The notes beneath the pieces were generated by a model. That model saw only the letters and a list, made by a program, of their open reading frames with translations. It ran no database searches and had not been told where the DNA came from. A DNA stretch of 64,000 bases from assembly GCA_022825235.1 (NCBI GenBank), contig JAJDYI010000080.1, forward strand, positions 1-64,000, in the 5' to 3' direction. The DNA comes from Alphaproteobacteria bacterium. Its GTDB lineage: Bacteria; Pseudomonadota; Alphaproteobacteria; TMED109. A program made the translations under genes and the position numbers. This document shows positions 16,921 to 24,755 of this stretch, piece by piece. Position 1 is the first letter of the stretch. Each line of letters starts with the position of its first letter.

Positions 16921-16951
16921 AGGGCGCTTGCTCACGACCTGCCGCCCCGGG

Positions 16952-18256
16952 CTACCCCCATCCCACCGCGTCGGCGATCGAGACGACGGACTGCCAGGCG
17001 CCCCAGATCGACAGCACGAACAGCGCCGCGAGAAAGCCGTTCTCCCACCACCTGTTGCGCCACTCGGCGCCGATGAACGCGGTGCGTGCGGTGAGGATCC
17101 ACAGGGCGCCGCAGAGGACCGGCAGCACGACCACCGTTGCCGCGCCCCCGAGGATGGTGAGGAAGATGAAGTCCGGTGCGCCGGGCAGGCTCCAGACCAG
17201 CGGCGAGAACAGGCACCAGGCGACGACGAACCGGTAGGCCGGCCGTGCGCCGGCGTCGAACGGCTCCGCGGGCAGCGACTCGGCCGCGTGATGGACGCGC
17301 ACCGCGTCGGTGACGAGGTAGCCGAAGCCCACCGCCATGCCGATCACCGAGCTGTAGACGGCGGCGAACACGCCGACGTAGAAGATCGGCGCGCCGAGGT
17401 CACCGAGCGCGATCGTCAGGAGCTTGGCGAGGTCGGCGAGGCTCTCGATGGTCTCGCCGCGCGCGTGCAGAACCTCGGCGCCGATGGTCCACACGGAGAG
17501 GTTCAGGAACATCAGCACGCCGACGCCGAAGGCGAGATCGTAGAGTTGGACGCGGCGGAAGCGCGGCCCCCGCCAGCCCTTCTGCTGGATGAAGTAGGGA
17601 TAGAGCAGATTGGCGATCGAGCCGCCGACGGCGCCGATCAGCGACACGATCACGAGCAGCGCGCCGTAGGACCCCTGTTGCGCGGGGACCTCGAACAGGA
17701 GCACGCCCTTTGCCGCCGCGACGGGGTCGGGGCCGCTCCACACGGCAACGCCGATCACCGACGCGCCGAGCATGGCGAGGAAGACGTAAAAGACCGGCTC
17801 CAGCCGCCGGTAGAGGCCGCGGAATACGAACACCGCCGCCGCGCTCACCCAGAACGCCGACCATGCGAAGGGGGCGCCGAAGCCGAGCAGGGCCTCGCTC
17901 GCGAGGCCCAGGCCACGCACCAGGAACGAGCCGTAGATGTGCCCGAAGATCACCGCCACGACGGCGACGAAGACCGGCATCGCCGGGTGCACGCGCTTGA
18001 GGCCCGAGAGCACGCTCTCGCCGTGCTGGTTGCAGAGCTGGTACTTGGCGACGATCGACACGAATACGAAGCGCACGAACAGCGCGAGTGCCATCGCCCA
18101 CATCAGCGCGTAGCCGTAGTTGCCGCCGGCGACGGCGGAATCGACGAGGTCGCCAGCGCCCAGCCACGTCAGCGCGACCACCAGCCCGGGCCCGAGCGAC
18201 CGGACGTACTGCCAGAAGCTCTCCGGGACCTGCGGCCCGGTCTTCGCGTCGGCCAT
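16952..18256 (-). CDS. Nramp-family-like membrane transporter without the canonical metal motif
   Basis: A 434-residue protein with about eleven hydrophobic segments, starting FWQYVRSLGPGLVVALTWLG, the layout of Nramp divalent-metal transporters. In canonical Nramps the first helix carries DPGN and the sixth carries an MPHN-like block that bind the metal. Here the corresponding places read GAGDLVDS and GSIANLLYPYFIQQ. So the fold is Nramp-like but the substrate is probably not the usual Mn2+/Fe2+. It stands alone between a TA-rich stretch and parDE. No regulator or riboswitch is evident. Confidence 0.82.
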   Translation of the reverse strand: MADAKTGPQVPESFWQYVRSLGPGLVVALTWLGAGDLVDSAVAGGNYGYALMWAMALALFVRFVFVSIVAKYQLCNQHGESVLSGLKRVHPAMPVFVAVVAVIFGHIYGSFLVRGLGLASEALLGFGAPFAWSAFWVSAAAVFVFRGLYRRLEPVFYVFLAMLGASVIGVAVWSGPDPVAAAKGVLLFEVPAQQGSYGALLVIVSLIGAVGGSIANLLYPYFIQQKGWRGPRFRRVQLYDLAFGVGVLMFLNLSVWTIGAEVLHARGETIESLADLAKLLTIALGDLGAPIFYVGVFAAVYSSVIGMAVGFGYLVTDAVRVHHAAESLPAEPFDAGARPAYRFVVAWCLFSPLVWSLPGAPDFIFLTILGGAATVVVLPVLCGALWILTARTAFIGAEWRNRWWENGFLAALFVLSIWGAWQSVVSIADAVGWG

Positions 18257-18316
18257 CGGCCCCCCTGTTGAACCCTAGTTCGTCATAGTACGGGGACTCC
18301 CGTCAAATAGTTGTCA

Positions 18317-18390
18317 GCTCACGCTGCCAGCTTTCGATCCGTTCCGCGGGTCGTCGGGGTCGCTGAGTACGAGCGCCCCTCGCCGGCACC
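18317..18390 (-). repeat. Shared coding remnant, copy 1 (matches 19743-19818)
   Basis: 74 bases about three-quarters identical to 19743-19818. On the minus strand copy 1 reads LVLSDPDDPRNGSKAGSVS and stops; copy 2 reads VIGLTDSNDP-stop-NGTKAGGVS. The conserved reading suggests the 3' end of the same lost gene. The two copies lie 1.4 kb apart, one on each side of parDE. Confidence 0.45.
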
Positions 18391-18501
18391 AGCGTTGGCT
18401 GACACGCTGCCAGCCGTCCGGGCCGGCAGAGCCGCCAGCAAATGGGCGCTGGCGTTGACGCCGGTGCGACCCAGTATTACCCTGACGGCAGGGAGACACC
18501 C

Positions 18502-18777
18502 ATGACGGTCAAGTCCTCGATCTCGCTCACCGACGATCAGCACGCCTTCGCCAGGTCACTCGTCGCGGCGGGGCGCTACTCGAGCCTGAGCGCAGTGCTC
18601 CAACAGGGCGTCGACCTGCTGCGTCAGCGGATGGACGCCGAGGAACTCGAAACCGCAGCTCTCCGCGAGTTGCTGTCCCACCGACGCCAGGGCGCGTTCG
18701 TTGACGCGGAGCAAATGGACGCCCGGCTGGCCGCGATGGTGGCCGGAAAGCGCCGCGCGCATGGCCTATCGACTTGA
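18502..18777 (+). CDS. parD: ParD family antitoxin
   Basis: A 91-residue ParD antitoxin with the ribbon-helix-helix N-terminus VKSSISLTDDQHAFARSLV, GRYSSLSAVLQQGVDLLR, and an acidic helical C-terminus that contacts ParE. ATG 18502 follows GGGAGA. The gene overlaps parE by 17 bases. Family members repress their own operon. Confidence 0.92.
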   Translation: MTVKSSISLTDDQHAFARSLVAAGRYSSLSAVLQQGVDLLRQRMDAEELETAALRELLSHRRQGAFVDAEQMDARLAAMVAGKRRAHGLST

Positions 18778-19108
18778 GTTCGCGGCCGATGCGGAGCGTG
18801 ACTTTGGGCTGATCTTCGACCATCTCTTGGGCAGCTACCTCGACTTCGGTGAGAGTCCGGAGAGCGCTTTCGAACATGCCGAGTCGCGGACGGCCGAGAT
18901 CCGTAAGGCCGCGGAGCGTATCCTCACTGCGCCCCACCGTGGCGAGCGCCATGACGACTTGCTGCCCGGCCTCCGGCATCTCGCGATCGGACGTGCAATC
19001 TACTGGTTCGATGTCGACGAGCAGCATGCAGCGGTCCGTGTCCTGGCAGTGTTCTTCGGGGGGCAGGATCACGTCCGCCATATGCTCGTCCGGCTCCTGG
19101 AAGCGTGA
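18761..19108 (+). CDS. parE: ParE family toxin
   Basis: A 115-residue RelE/ParE-fold toxin; ParE members poison DNA gyrase. The start MAYRLEFAADAERDFGLIFD is the family N-terminus, and the C-terminal strands (GLRHLAIGRAIYWFDVDEQ, VRVLAVFFGGQDH) are complete. ATG 18761 lies inside the end of parD. The pair looks functional. Confidence 0.92.
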   Translation: MAYRLEFAADAERDFGLIFDHLLGSYLDFGESPESAFEHAESRTAEIRKAAERILTAPHRGERHDDLLPGLRHLAIGRAIYWFDVDEQHAAVRVLAVFFGGQDHVRHMLVRLLEA

Positions 19109-19284
19109 CGCGCATCACTGATTCGGGATCGTTCGCCTCGCGGCCTCTCGGTTAACCGACGGTTGCCGTTGCTGGCTAGGCGGGTCCGAGGCGAATCAGG
19201 AAGACGTGGGAGTACGCTGACCGCTTCAAGAGAACGCCCCAACGCAGTGCGGTGCATACGGGCGCAGAGGGATGCGTCCGGGCG

Positions 19285-19500
19285 TTATTCCGGCCGGGCA
19301 TCCAGCCATCGCGCGGCGCGTTCTGGGTCACCACCCTGTCCGCGCTTTTCCAGGAATGTGGCCGCGTTCTTGGCGCCGACTTCCTCCGCCAGTGCGCATG
19401 CGATGAACTGGTTGAGCGAGACGCCCTCCTGTCTTGCCCAGTCTTCTACTGCGGCCTTGAGCGATCTCGGCAGATTCAACGAGACTCGTGCCGTCATCAT
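19285..19500 (-). CDS. RHH antitoxin, toxin partner decayed
   Basis: A 71-residue ribbon-helix-helix protein (ARVSLNLPRSLKAAVEDWAR, EGVSLNQFIACALAEEVG). It is closely similar to the antitoxin at 56800-57012, about four of five residues identical. GAGGAG precedes the ATG pair at 19500/19497. Upstream on the same strand lies only a remnant of the PIN toxin that accompanies the other copy. This antitoxin is therefore probably an orphan, though it could still cross-neutralise the intact toxin at 57 kb. Confidence 0.85.
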   Translation of the reverse strand: MMTARVSLNLPRSLKAAVEDWARQEGVSLNQFIACALAEEVGAKNAATFLEKRGQGGDPERAARWLDARPE

Positions 19501-19740
19501 GAAACTCTCCTCAGTGCACGGGCAGGCGGCCAGAGAGCGCATCCAAACCGTTCGGGCACCTCTCCGAAGTTCCTGCCATTATTGGGTCACGATGGCTGCG
19601 GCCCCGGCATTGGCAGCCGTTTCCAGCACCATTTCATTAGCAGGGTCGTACAACTGCGGTTGCCAAAAGAATGCGTTTCGACCAGTGCGACGGTTCTGGC
19701 AACGTCCGTCGGAAAATGGGACTTATTTCGAATATTTGGC
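19501..19740 (-). pseudogene. Remnant of a PIN-domain toxin
   Basis: The C-terminal half of a PIN gene homologous to 57009-57431. The minus strand reads FWQPQLYDPANEMVLETAAN then AGAAAIVTQ-stop, against RPQLRDPADEMVLETAVN and AIVTYNIKDF in the intact copy. A TAA follows, then DNA-level similarity continues out of frame to the antitoxin start. The N-terminal half is missing; homology stops near 19740. The gene cannot encode an active RNase. Confidence 0.8.
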
Positions 19741-19742
19741 AA

Positions 19743-19818
19743 GCTTACGCCGCCAGCCTTCGTTCCGTTTCACGGGTCATTGGAGTCGGTCAGCCCGATC
19801 ACCCTTCACCGTGCAGCC
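19743..19818 (-). repeat. Shared coding remnant, copy 2 (matches 18317-18390)
   Basis: Second copy of the remnant described at 18317-18390, with an in-frame TGA where copy 1 has an arginine codon. It begins where the PIN remnant ends, so a breakpoint between two decayed genes lies at about 19740. The remaining bases to 20041 show nothing recognisable. Confidence 0.45.
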
Positions 19819-20041
19819 TCGCCAGTCCCCGACGCCGGATGTTGCGGGTCGCGTTCAGGTCGCCCGGTACTCGGACGTCCCGATGGGCGGGGGGCTTTGC
19901 TCGCAGGGTCGGCGGCAACACAATCCCAAGCATCGAAGGATACGGTGGTGAAATGTTGTCAGTCGAAATACCGTCGGCGTGGTGCAATGGTGCAATGGTG
20001 CATTAAGACACTGACACAGACGACCATGCGGAGTTCACGGC

Positions 20042-20281
20042 ATGCCCCGCCTGACTATCAGCCTGACCGACCGAACCCACCGTGCGCTGAAATAGGTCGT
20101 GGCCCGGAGGAACCGCTCTATGGGTTCGATCATCGAGGAGAGCTTGGAGTTGAGAGGTATCCAACACTACGGTGCTGCCGAGGAGATCGTCGCCGCGGCG
20201 CGTGCAAGGTCACGATTGAGTGCCGACGAAGCGATGGCCTTGGCCACCAAAGAGACAAGGCGATTTCGAAAGGGCGATTAG
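20042..20281 (+). pseudogene. RHH antitoxin interrupted by an in-frame TAG
   Basis: The frame reads a standard RHH antitoxin: MPRLTISLTDRTHRALK, then TAG (20093-20095), then VVARRNRSMGSIIEESLELR and a charged tail to 20281, with no other disturbance. A GAG-to-TAG change would explain it because glutamate is usual there. A GTG just after the stop (20099) could restart translation, but that would omit the DNA-binding strand. The adjacent PIN toxin is intact, so the pair is odd: toxin without a full antitoxin. Confidence 0.8.
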
Positions 20282-20329
20282 CACGAAGCGGCACCGTGGA
20301 TCACGGGCCCGGGGTGGAGAAAGCGGGCG

Positions 20330-20767
20330 ATGTTGGCGCCGGTCTGCGTTGTCGACACGAACATCGTTGTCTCCGGATTGATCGGCGCGGACCAGAGTAG
20401 TCCTCCGGCGCGAATCCTGGACGCCATGCTCGACGGCAATCCGCTGTATCTGATGTCGGGCGATCTCCTCGACGAATACTCGTCAGTGCTGCGCCGCCCG
20501 GCACTTGCTCGACTTCACCAATGCACGGACGATGACATCGATCGGGTGCTTGCATGCCTGGTTGCCAATTCCATGTGGCGCGAGCCCGCTGTCGATGGCG
20601 ATGCTCCCGATTCCGGCGACGATCACTTGTGGGCATTGCTCGCGACCTTTCCGCAGGCATTGCTGGTCACTGGAGACAGACTGCTCTTCGATGACCCCCC
20701 GCGCGACGCCACCGCCATATCTGCCCGCGACTTCGCTGACATGATTTCGCCTGCGCGAGAGGCATGA
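20330..20767 (+). CDS. PIN-domain putative toxin
   Basis: A 145-residue PIN protein of the group first annotated as 'putative toxin, PIN family' (start VCVVDTNIVVSGLIG, middle SGDLLDEYSSVLRRPALA, DSGDDHLWALLATFP, end LLVTGDRLLFDD). The four acidic active-site residues are visible. It lies 49 bases after the amber-interrupted RHH gene. If the toxin is active, some other antitoxin, or readthrough/restart of the RHH gene, must restrain it. Confidence 0.88.
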   Translation: MLAPVCVVDTNIVVSGLIGADQSSPPARILDAMLDGNPLYLMSGDLLDEYSSVLRRPALARLHQCTDDDIDRVLACLVANSMWREPAVDGDAPDSGDDHLWALLATFPQALLVTGDRLLFDDPPRDATAISARDFADMISPAREA

Positions 20768-21008
20768 CGCGTCGACGGCGCCGGTGCGACCCGCGCTCTC
20801 CAGCCTTGCTTCGGCGTCGCTGGCTCCCCCGGCTGAAAGGGAATTGCTCGTAGCCCACCACCACCGACAGCTTCACTCAAGCGGGAGGGTCGTCTTCTCG
20901 CCGGCTACGGCGGGTGGGGTGGGCGCCGGCCAGACGGCGCAGGAAGGGCCGTGGGCGGGGCCGTTCGGTTTCGCTTGAAACTGCTGGAGGGACGTCCGCT
21001 ACCGCGTT

Positions 21009-21048
21009 CCTTACCAGAAAGTAAGGAGTAGAAGTAAGGAAGTTAGGA
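21009..21048. promoter_or_regulatory. Inverted repeat and AGTAAGGA direct repeats before abrB/vapC
   Basis: CCTTAC (21009-21014) and GTAAGG (21021-21026) form a perfect 6-bp inverted repeat. AGTAAGGA occurs at 21020-21027 and 21033-21040, and AGTTAGGA follows at 21041-21048, just upstream of the antitoxin ATG at 21056. The array resembles a multi-site operator for an AbrB-type autorepressor; the last copy also supplies the ribosome site. Confidence 0.5.
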
Positions 21049-21055
21049 AATTGCA

Positions 21056-21295
21056 ATGCAGGCAACTGTGACCAGCAAGGGGCAGGTCACGATCCCCAAG
21101 CCGATTCGAGACCGGCTGCACCTTGAACCAGGCGACAAGATCGACTTCATCCTGGATGAAGCTGGCGACTTGCGGGTCACGCCCGTTACCGTGCCCGTGG
21201 CACGACTGAAGGGCATGGTGCCCAAGCCCGGATCCCCTGTGAGCCTGGAGAAGATGGACGAAGCAGTCGCGCGCGGTGCCTCCGGGAAGCGATGA
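21056..21295 (+). CDS. AbrB/MazE-type swapped-hairpin antitoxin
   Basis: A 79-residue AbrB-like antitoxin. The SpoVT/AbrB domain is unmistakable: ATVTSKGQVTIPKPIRDRLH, LEPGDKIDFILDEAGDLRV. The C-terminus (SLEKMDEAVARGASGKR) would bind the PIN toxin. The stop overlaps the toxin ATG (ATGA). Repeats just upstream are the probable operator. Confidence 0.93.
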   Translation: MQATVTSKGQVTIPKPIRDRLHLEPGDKIDFILDEAGDLRVTPVTVPVARLKGMVPKPGSPVSLEKMDEAVARGASGKR

Positions 21296-21690
21296 TCGGC
21301 CTGGATACGAACGTCCAGGTCCGTTACATCGTCCAGGAAGACCCGGGGCAGGCCGACGCGGCCGCGCGCCTCATCAAGGACCGGTGTACCGCCCGTTCAC
21401 TTGGATACGTCAGCGTTCCGGTGCTGGTGGAACTGGTGTGGGTGCTCGCAGGAGCTTACCGGTACGAGCGAAGGGTGGTCGCGACGGCGATTCGTCAGCT
21501 TCTGCGAACGATCGAATTGATGGTCGAGGACCACGATGCCGCCTGGTCCGCCCTGCGGGAACTCGTGGCGGGCGCCGCAGACTTCGCGGACTGCCTGATC
21601 GCCCATCGAAACCGCGCCCGAGGGCGTACGCAGACCTACACGTTCGACCGCGCCGCCGCCCGCGGCCGCCACTTTGCGCCGGTGCCTTGA
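21292..21690 (+). CDS. vapC: VapC-type PIN-domain toxin
   Basis: A 132-residue PIN RNase: MIGLDTNVQVRYIVQEDPGQ, VSVPVLVELVWVLAGAYRYE, ADFADCLIAHRNRARG, TYTFDRAAARG. All family acidic residues are present. The partner AbrB-type antitoxin overlaps its start, the classic arrangement for this VapC subgroup. The module is intact. Confidence 0.92.
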   Translation: MIGLDTNVQVRYIVQEDPGQADAAARLIKDRCTARSLGYVSVPVLVELVWVLAGAYRYERRVVATAIRQLLRTIELMVEDHDAAWSALRELVAGAADFADCLIAHRNRARGRTQTYTFDRAAARGRHFAPVP

Positions 21691-21997
21691 CCGGCGATCC
21701 ACGATATCGAGAAGGTGGTGCCGGTATCGTTCCTGCCCCGGCGGCGGCAGATCACCTTGCACGCGATCACCACGACCGTCGCGCCCACGCTGACCGCCAG
21801 GGCGGGCACCAGGTCTCCTACTGAGATCCGGCCCCGCCCTCCAGCATCCGATCCATCAACTGATGCGACCAGTGACACGATGCGCCAGTGATGCCGGCGG
21901 GGGCCGTGACACCACGCGGCGCGGCGGGCTGCCCCCGGCGTACCCGCTTCCCCCGGCCCGGGATCCTCAGGGGCGCGGGCGACCCCACCGGATCACG

Positions 21998-22531
21998 TTA
22001 CGGCACACGGGCACGGTGCAGCGCCGGCTCCGGCGTCCTGGGCTCGAAAAACGAGGACGTCAGATTGAGAACGTCATAGCAGTTAGCCGCCTCGCTGCCG
22101 TCGTCGTTCGGCGGCGCGCCCAAAGCCCGCTCCCGCTCGAACGCGGCGTTTTCCGCAGCCTGCGCCAGAACCCGCTCGTATTCCCTGACTTCGTGCGCCG
22201 ACAGGGTGCCTTTCCGTTTGCCTTCGTGCAGGCAGGTGCGGGCGTTGACCACGACAAAGCTGTACCGGAAATGGTTGGTGCAGGCGCCGCGACGGAAACC
22301 TGCGAAAGGCTCAAGGCGGATCGCCGTTACCGTGCCGTCGCCCTCCCGCCGCGCGGTCGGGAGCCACGGCTCGCTCAGGTCAGCCTTCGGCAACTTGGCG
22401 GCCAGCGCCTGCAGGTGCTGGGTCATTTCCAGGCACGCCGGGCCGACCCGGGCGGCCCGGTCCAGATCGTCCGCGCCCGCCAGCCCGGCCCAGAGTACCG
22501 ATACGCCAATGAGCGTCGCGAGTTTCCGCAT
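21998..22531 (-). CDS. Secreted hypothetical protein
   Basis: A 177-residue protein with a clear signal peptide (MRKLATLIGVSVLWAGLAGA, cut after AGA or ADD). The mature part has four cysteines (ACLEM, GACTNHF, RTCLHEG, ANCYDVL) that could form two disulphides. ATG 22531 follows GGAG on its strand. I do not recognise the family. It is isolated, facing the end of the abrB/vapC pair; a minus-strand frame at 21700-21878 with one hydrophobic stretch lies between but is doubtful. Confidence 0.6.
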   Translation of the reverse strand: MRKLATLIGVSVLWAGLAGADDLDRAARVGPACLEMTQHLQALAAKLPKADLSEPWLPTARREGDGTVTAIRLEPFAGFRRGACTNHFRYSFVVVNARTCLHEGKRKGTLSAHEVREYERVLAQAAENAAFERERALGAPPNDDGSEAANCYDVLNLTSSFFEPRTPEPALHRARVP

Positions 22532-23609
22532 GGCCGGTCTCCGCCTCCATCGCCGTTTTTGCCCGCCAGCCGGCAACCCGCAAGATTCCAGCGAACACGT
22601 ACCCGACTTACCGTAAAATGTACGTAGTGAAATCGACCGTGGAAGTATTTCTTCCATAAACGTTATCGCCGGCGAGGGCGGCAGCATCCGCCCATGTCCG
22701 CCAACGCCAATGGCTGCGACCGGGCCCGCGACGGCTGAGAAGCGGCCGCCGAACTGGATGCGGAGCTGGTCCGGCGCATGTGTTCGGCTCTCGCGGCAAA
22801 GCGCTACGATCCAGGTCCGGCCGACGGCGTGATGGGCGGCAGGACGGGCGCCGCGATCGCGTCCTCCCACGCCCGTCCGCGCCTGGTCGTCCGCCTGACG
22901 GCGAGCCCGCTGTTCGTACGCACCATGCAGACCGCCCGCTCCCACCGTGTCCGGCGATCGCGGTCGAACCGGATCGAGCGCCCGTCCGGCACCGTCGGCT
23001 CCGTGGAGCCCACCCCGACCCGGACGGTGGCGCACCGCGTCGCGTCCAACCGGTGCCGGTCCAGGCGCGACCACGCGCAACACGCCATCCTGCGCACGGG
23101 CTCGCCGCCGATCCACGCTCCGCCGCCAGCCTCCGCCTCAAGTTCCTCGATGTTGACCGGTCGCGCGTCGGCCCGAGGGTCGTGCGTGGTGCCCGGGTCT
23201 GCGACCGTCTCGTCCTGCAGGCCGGGTGGAATCAGGTTGCGTCCGACCGCGACGAGCGCGCAAATCCATCCCTGCAGACTCGCCGCGTGTCCGCCGTATC
23301 GGCGCGCTGCCCCCCGCACCCGATCGATCGCCCGACCCTTGTGGATGTCCCCGCTGTTGAACCCCGGGACCATGCGCGAGGGACGCGGGGCGCCGTGCCG
23401 TCGAATGGCTGCGTACCGACATTGCGACGGGACCGCTTGAGCGGGGTTGGTCGGAGCGGCCCGCAACGTGCGGTCCCTACCTCGTCGCGGCGATGCCAGG
23501 GGGGCGCCGCGCGCGAGCGGGGGCGCGGCCGAAAAAGGGCACAACTTCCGAGACTCCATCGCCGACGTTAGAGTGGGGCGGTATCCGTCGGCTGCAAGTC
23601 TCCTGGAAC
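22532..23609. other. Long gene-poor stretch with a peptidoglycan-binding remnant
   Basis: About 1.08 kb. On the plus strand from 22694 to about 22866 there is a decayed coding fragment (separate entry). The remaining frames on both strands are long only because of high GC and give arginine/proline-rich translations with no family character. I cannot support another gene here. Confidence 0.4.
22694..22866 (+). pseudogene. Fragment of a peptidoglycan-binding domain
   Basis: The plus-strand reading ELDAELVRRMCSALAAKRYD then PGPADGVMGGRTGAAIAS matches the PG_binding_1 repeat (x-L-x-x-x-G-Y-x-P-G-x-x-D-G-x-x-G-x-x-T-x-x-A-I). A TGA interrupts the frame 14 codons after its ATG, and the domain runs into unrelated sequence after about 22866. 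It is a broken piece of an exported cell-wall-binding protein. Confidence 0.5.
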
Positions 23610-24755
23610 ATGAACCCAAGCGTGCGTCATCCGGCCGCAATGCTAGCTGCGCTGGCGCTTCTGGCGCTGTCGGCCAGCGCCCGGGCGCACGAGGTAAGGC
23701 CCGCGGTCGCCGACCTCTCCGTCGACCGTGCCGGCGGCTACCAAGTCTCGATCGAACTCAACCTGGAAGCCCTGCTGGCCGGCATCGGGCCTGAGCACAG
23801 CGACACGTCCGAAGCGCCGGGCGCCGCCGAATATGCGGAGCTCCGCCGCCTCTCGCCGGTTGGCTTGCGCCGCGCGTTCGACGGCTTTTCCGAGCAGTTC
23901 CTGGACGGCCTACTGCTGAGCGCTGGAGATGCACGGCTGGAGCCGGCGGTCCTCGACGTGCAGGTGCCTCCGGTGGGGGATACCGGCTTCCCGCGCCTCT
24001 CCCGGATCGTGCTCGGCGGCGCGCTGCCGCCCGGCGCGACGAGCCTGACCTGGGCCTGGGATGCGGAATTCGGCCCGACCGTGATTCGGGTCCCGGGTCC
24101 GAACGCGGACGATCCTCCGGTCTTCACCGAGTTCCTGCAGAACGGCGTCGCCAGCGATGCGATCCCCATCGCCGGCGCGGTCCGCCGGGACTTCTCCGCG
24201 ATCGTTCGCGACTACCTGGTGATCGGCTTCACGCACATCCTGCCGAAGGGCCTCGACCACATTTTGTTCGTGATCGGGCTCTACCTCCTCAGCACGCGGC
24301 TCTCGACCCTCGTGTGGCAGGTGACGAGCTTCACGATCGCGCACACGATCACACTGGCGCTCGCCATGCTCGGCATCGTCAGCCTGTCGCCATCGATCGT
24401 CGAGCCCCTGATCGCGGCATCCATCGTCTACATCGGCATCGAGAACACGGTCACGAGCCGCCTGCAGCGCTGGCGGCCCGCGATCGTGTTCGGGTTTGGT
24501 CTCCTGCACGGGCTGGGCTTTGCCGGGGTCCTGACCGACATCGGGCTGGCGCCCGCGGAGTTCGTGACCGGCCTGATCGCCTTCAACGTCGGTGTCGAGC
24601 TCGGCCAGCTTGCCGTGATCGCCGGCTGCTTCCTGGTGGCCGGTCTCTGGTTCCGTCACAAGGAGTGGTACCGGACCGTGATCACGAACCCGGCGTCGGT
24701 CCTGATCGCGGCGATCGGGGCGTGGTGGTTTGTCGAGCGCACGGTGCTCGCCTGA
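23610..24755 (+). CDS. HupE/UreJ family membrane protein
   Basis: A 381-residue protein with a signal peptide (LAALALLALSASARAHEVRP), a periplasmic domain of about 190 residues, and a C-terminal HupE/UreJ-like domain with six hydrophobic segments. The histidine-rich motif GLDHILFVIGL and GLLHGLGFAG are hallmarks. HupE/UreJ proteins are implicated in nickel or cobalt uptake, but this long exported version is not linked to hydrogenase or urease here, so metal specificity is unknown. ATG 23610 is chosen because it starts the signal peptide. Confidence 0.85.
   Translation: MNPSVRHPAAMLAALALLALSASARAHEVRPAVADLSVDRAGGYQVSIELNLEALLAGIGPEHSDTSEAPGAAEYAELRRLSPVGLRRAFDGFSEQFLDGLLLSAGDARLEPAVLDVQVPPVGDTGFPRLSRIVLGGALPPGATSLTWAWDAEFGPTVIRVPGPNADDPPVFTEFLQNGVASDAIPIAGAVRRDFSAIVRDYLVIGFTHILPKGLDHILFVIGLYLLSTRLSTLVWQVTSFTIAHTITLALAMLGIVSLSPSIVEPLIAASIVYIGIENTVTSRLQRWRPAIVFGFGLLHGLGFAGVLTDIGLAPAEFVTGLIAFNVGVELGQLAVIAGCFLVAGLWFRHKEWYRTVITNPASVLIAAIGAWWFVERTVLA

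Noticed and set aside
16844-18271. 475-residue plus-strand frame opposite the Nramp-like gene
   Set aside because: Its Arg/His/Asp-rich composition is typical of the complement of a GC-rich membrane-protein gene; the minus strand is clearly the real one.
21636-21878. Small minus-strand frame with one hydrophobic segment overlapping the end of vapC
   Set aside because: It overlaps an intact toxin gene, has a GTG start without a ribosome site, and no recognisable family.
22804-23640. 279-codon minus-strand frame in the gene-poor stretch
   Set aside because: No recognisable motif, no good ribosome site, and equally long frames on the other strand; likely GC-driven.
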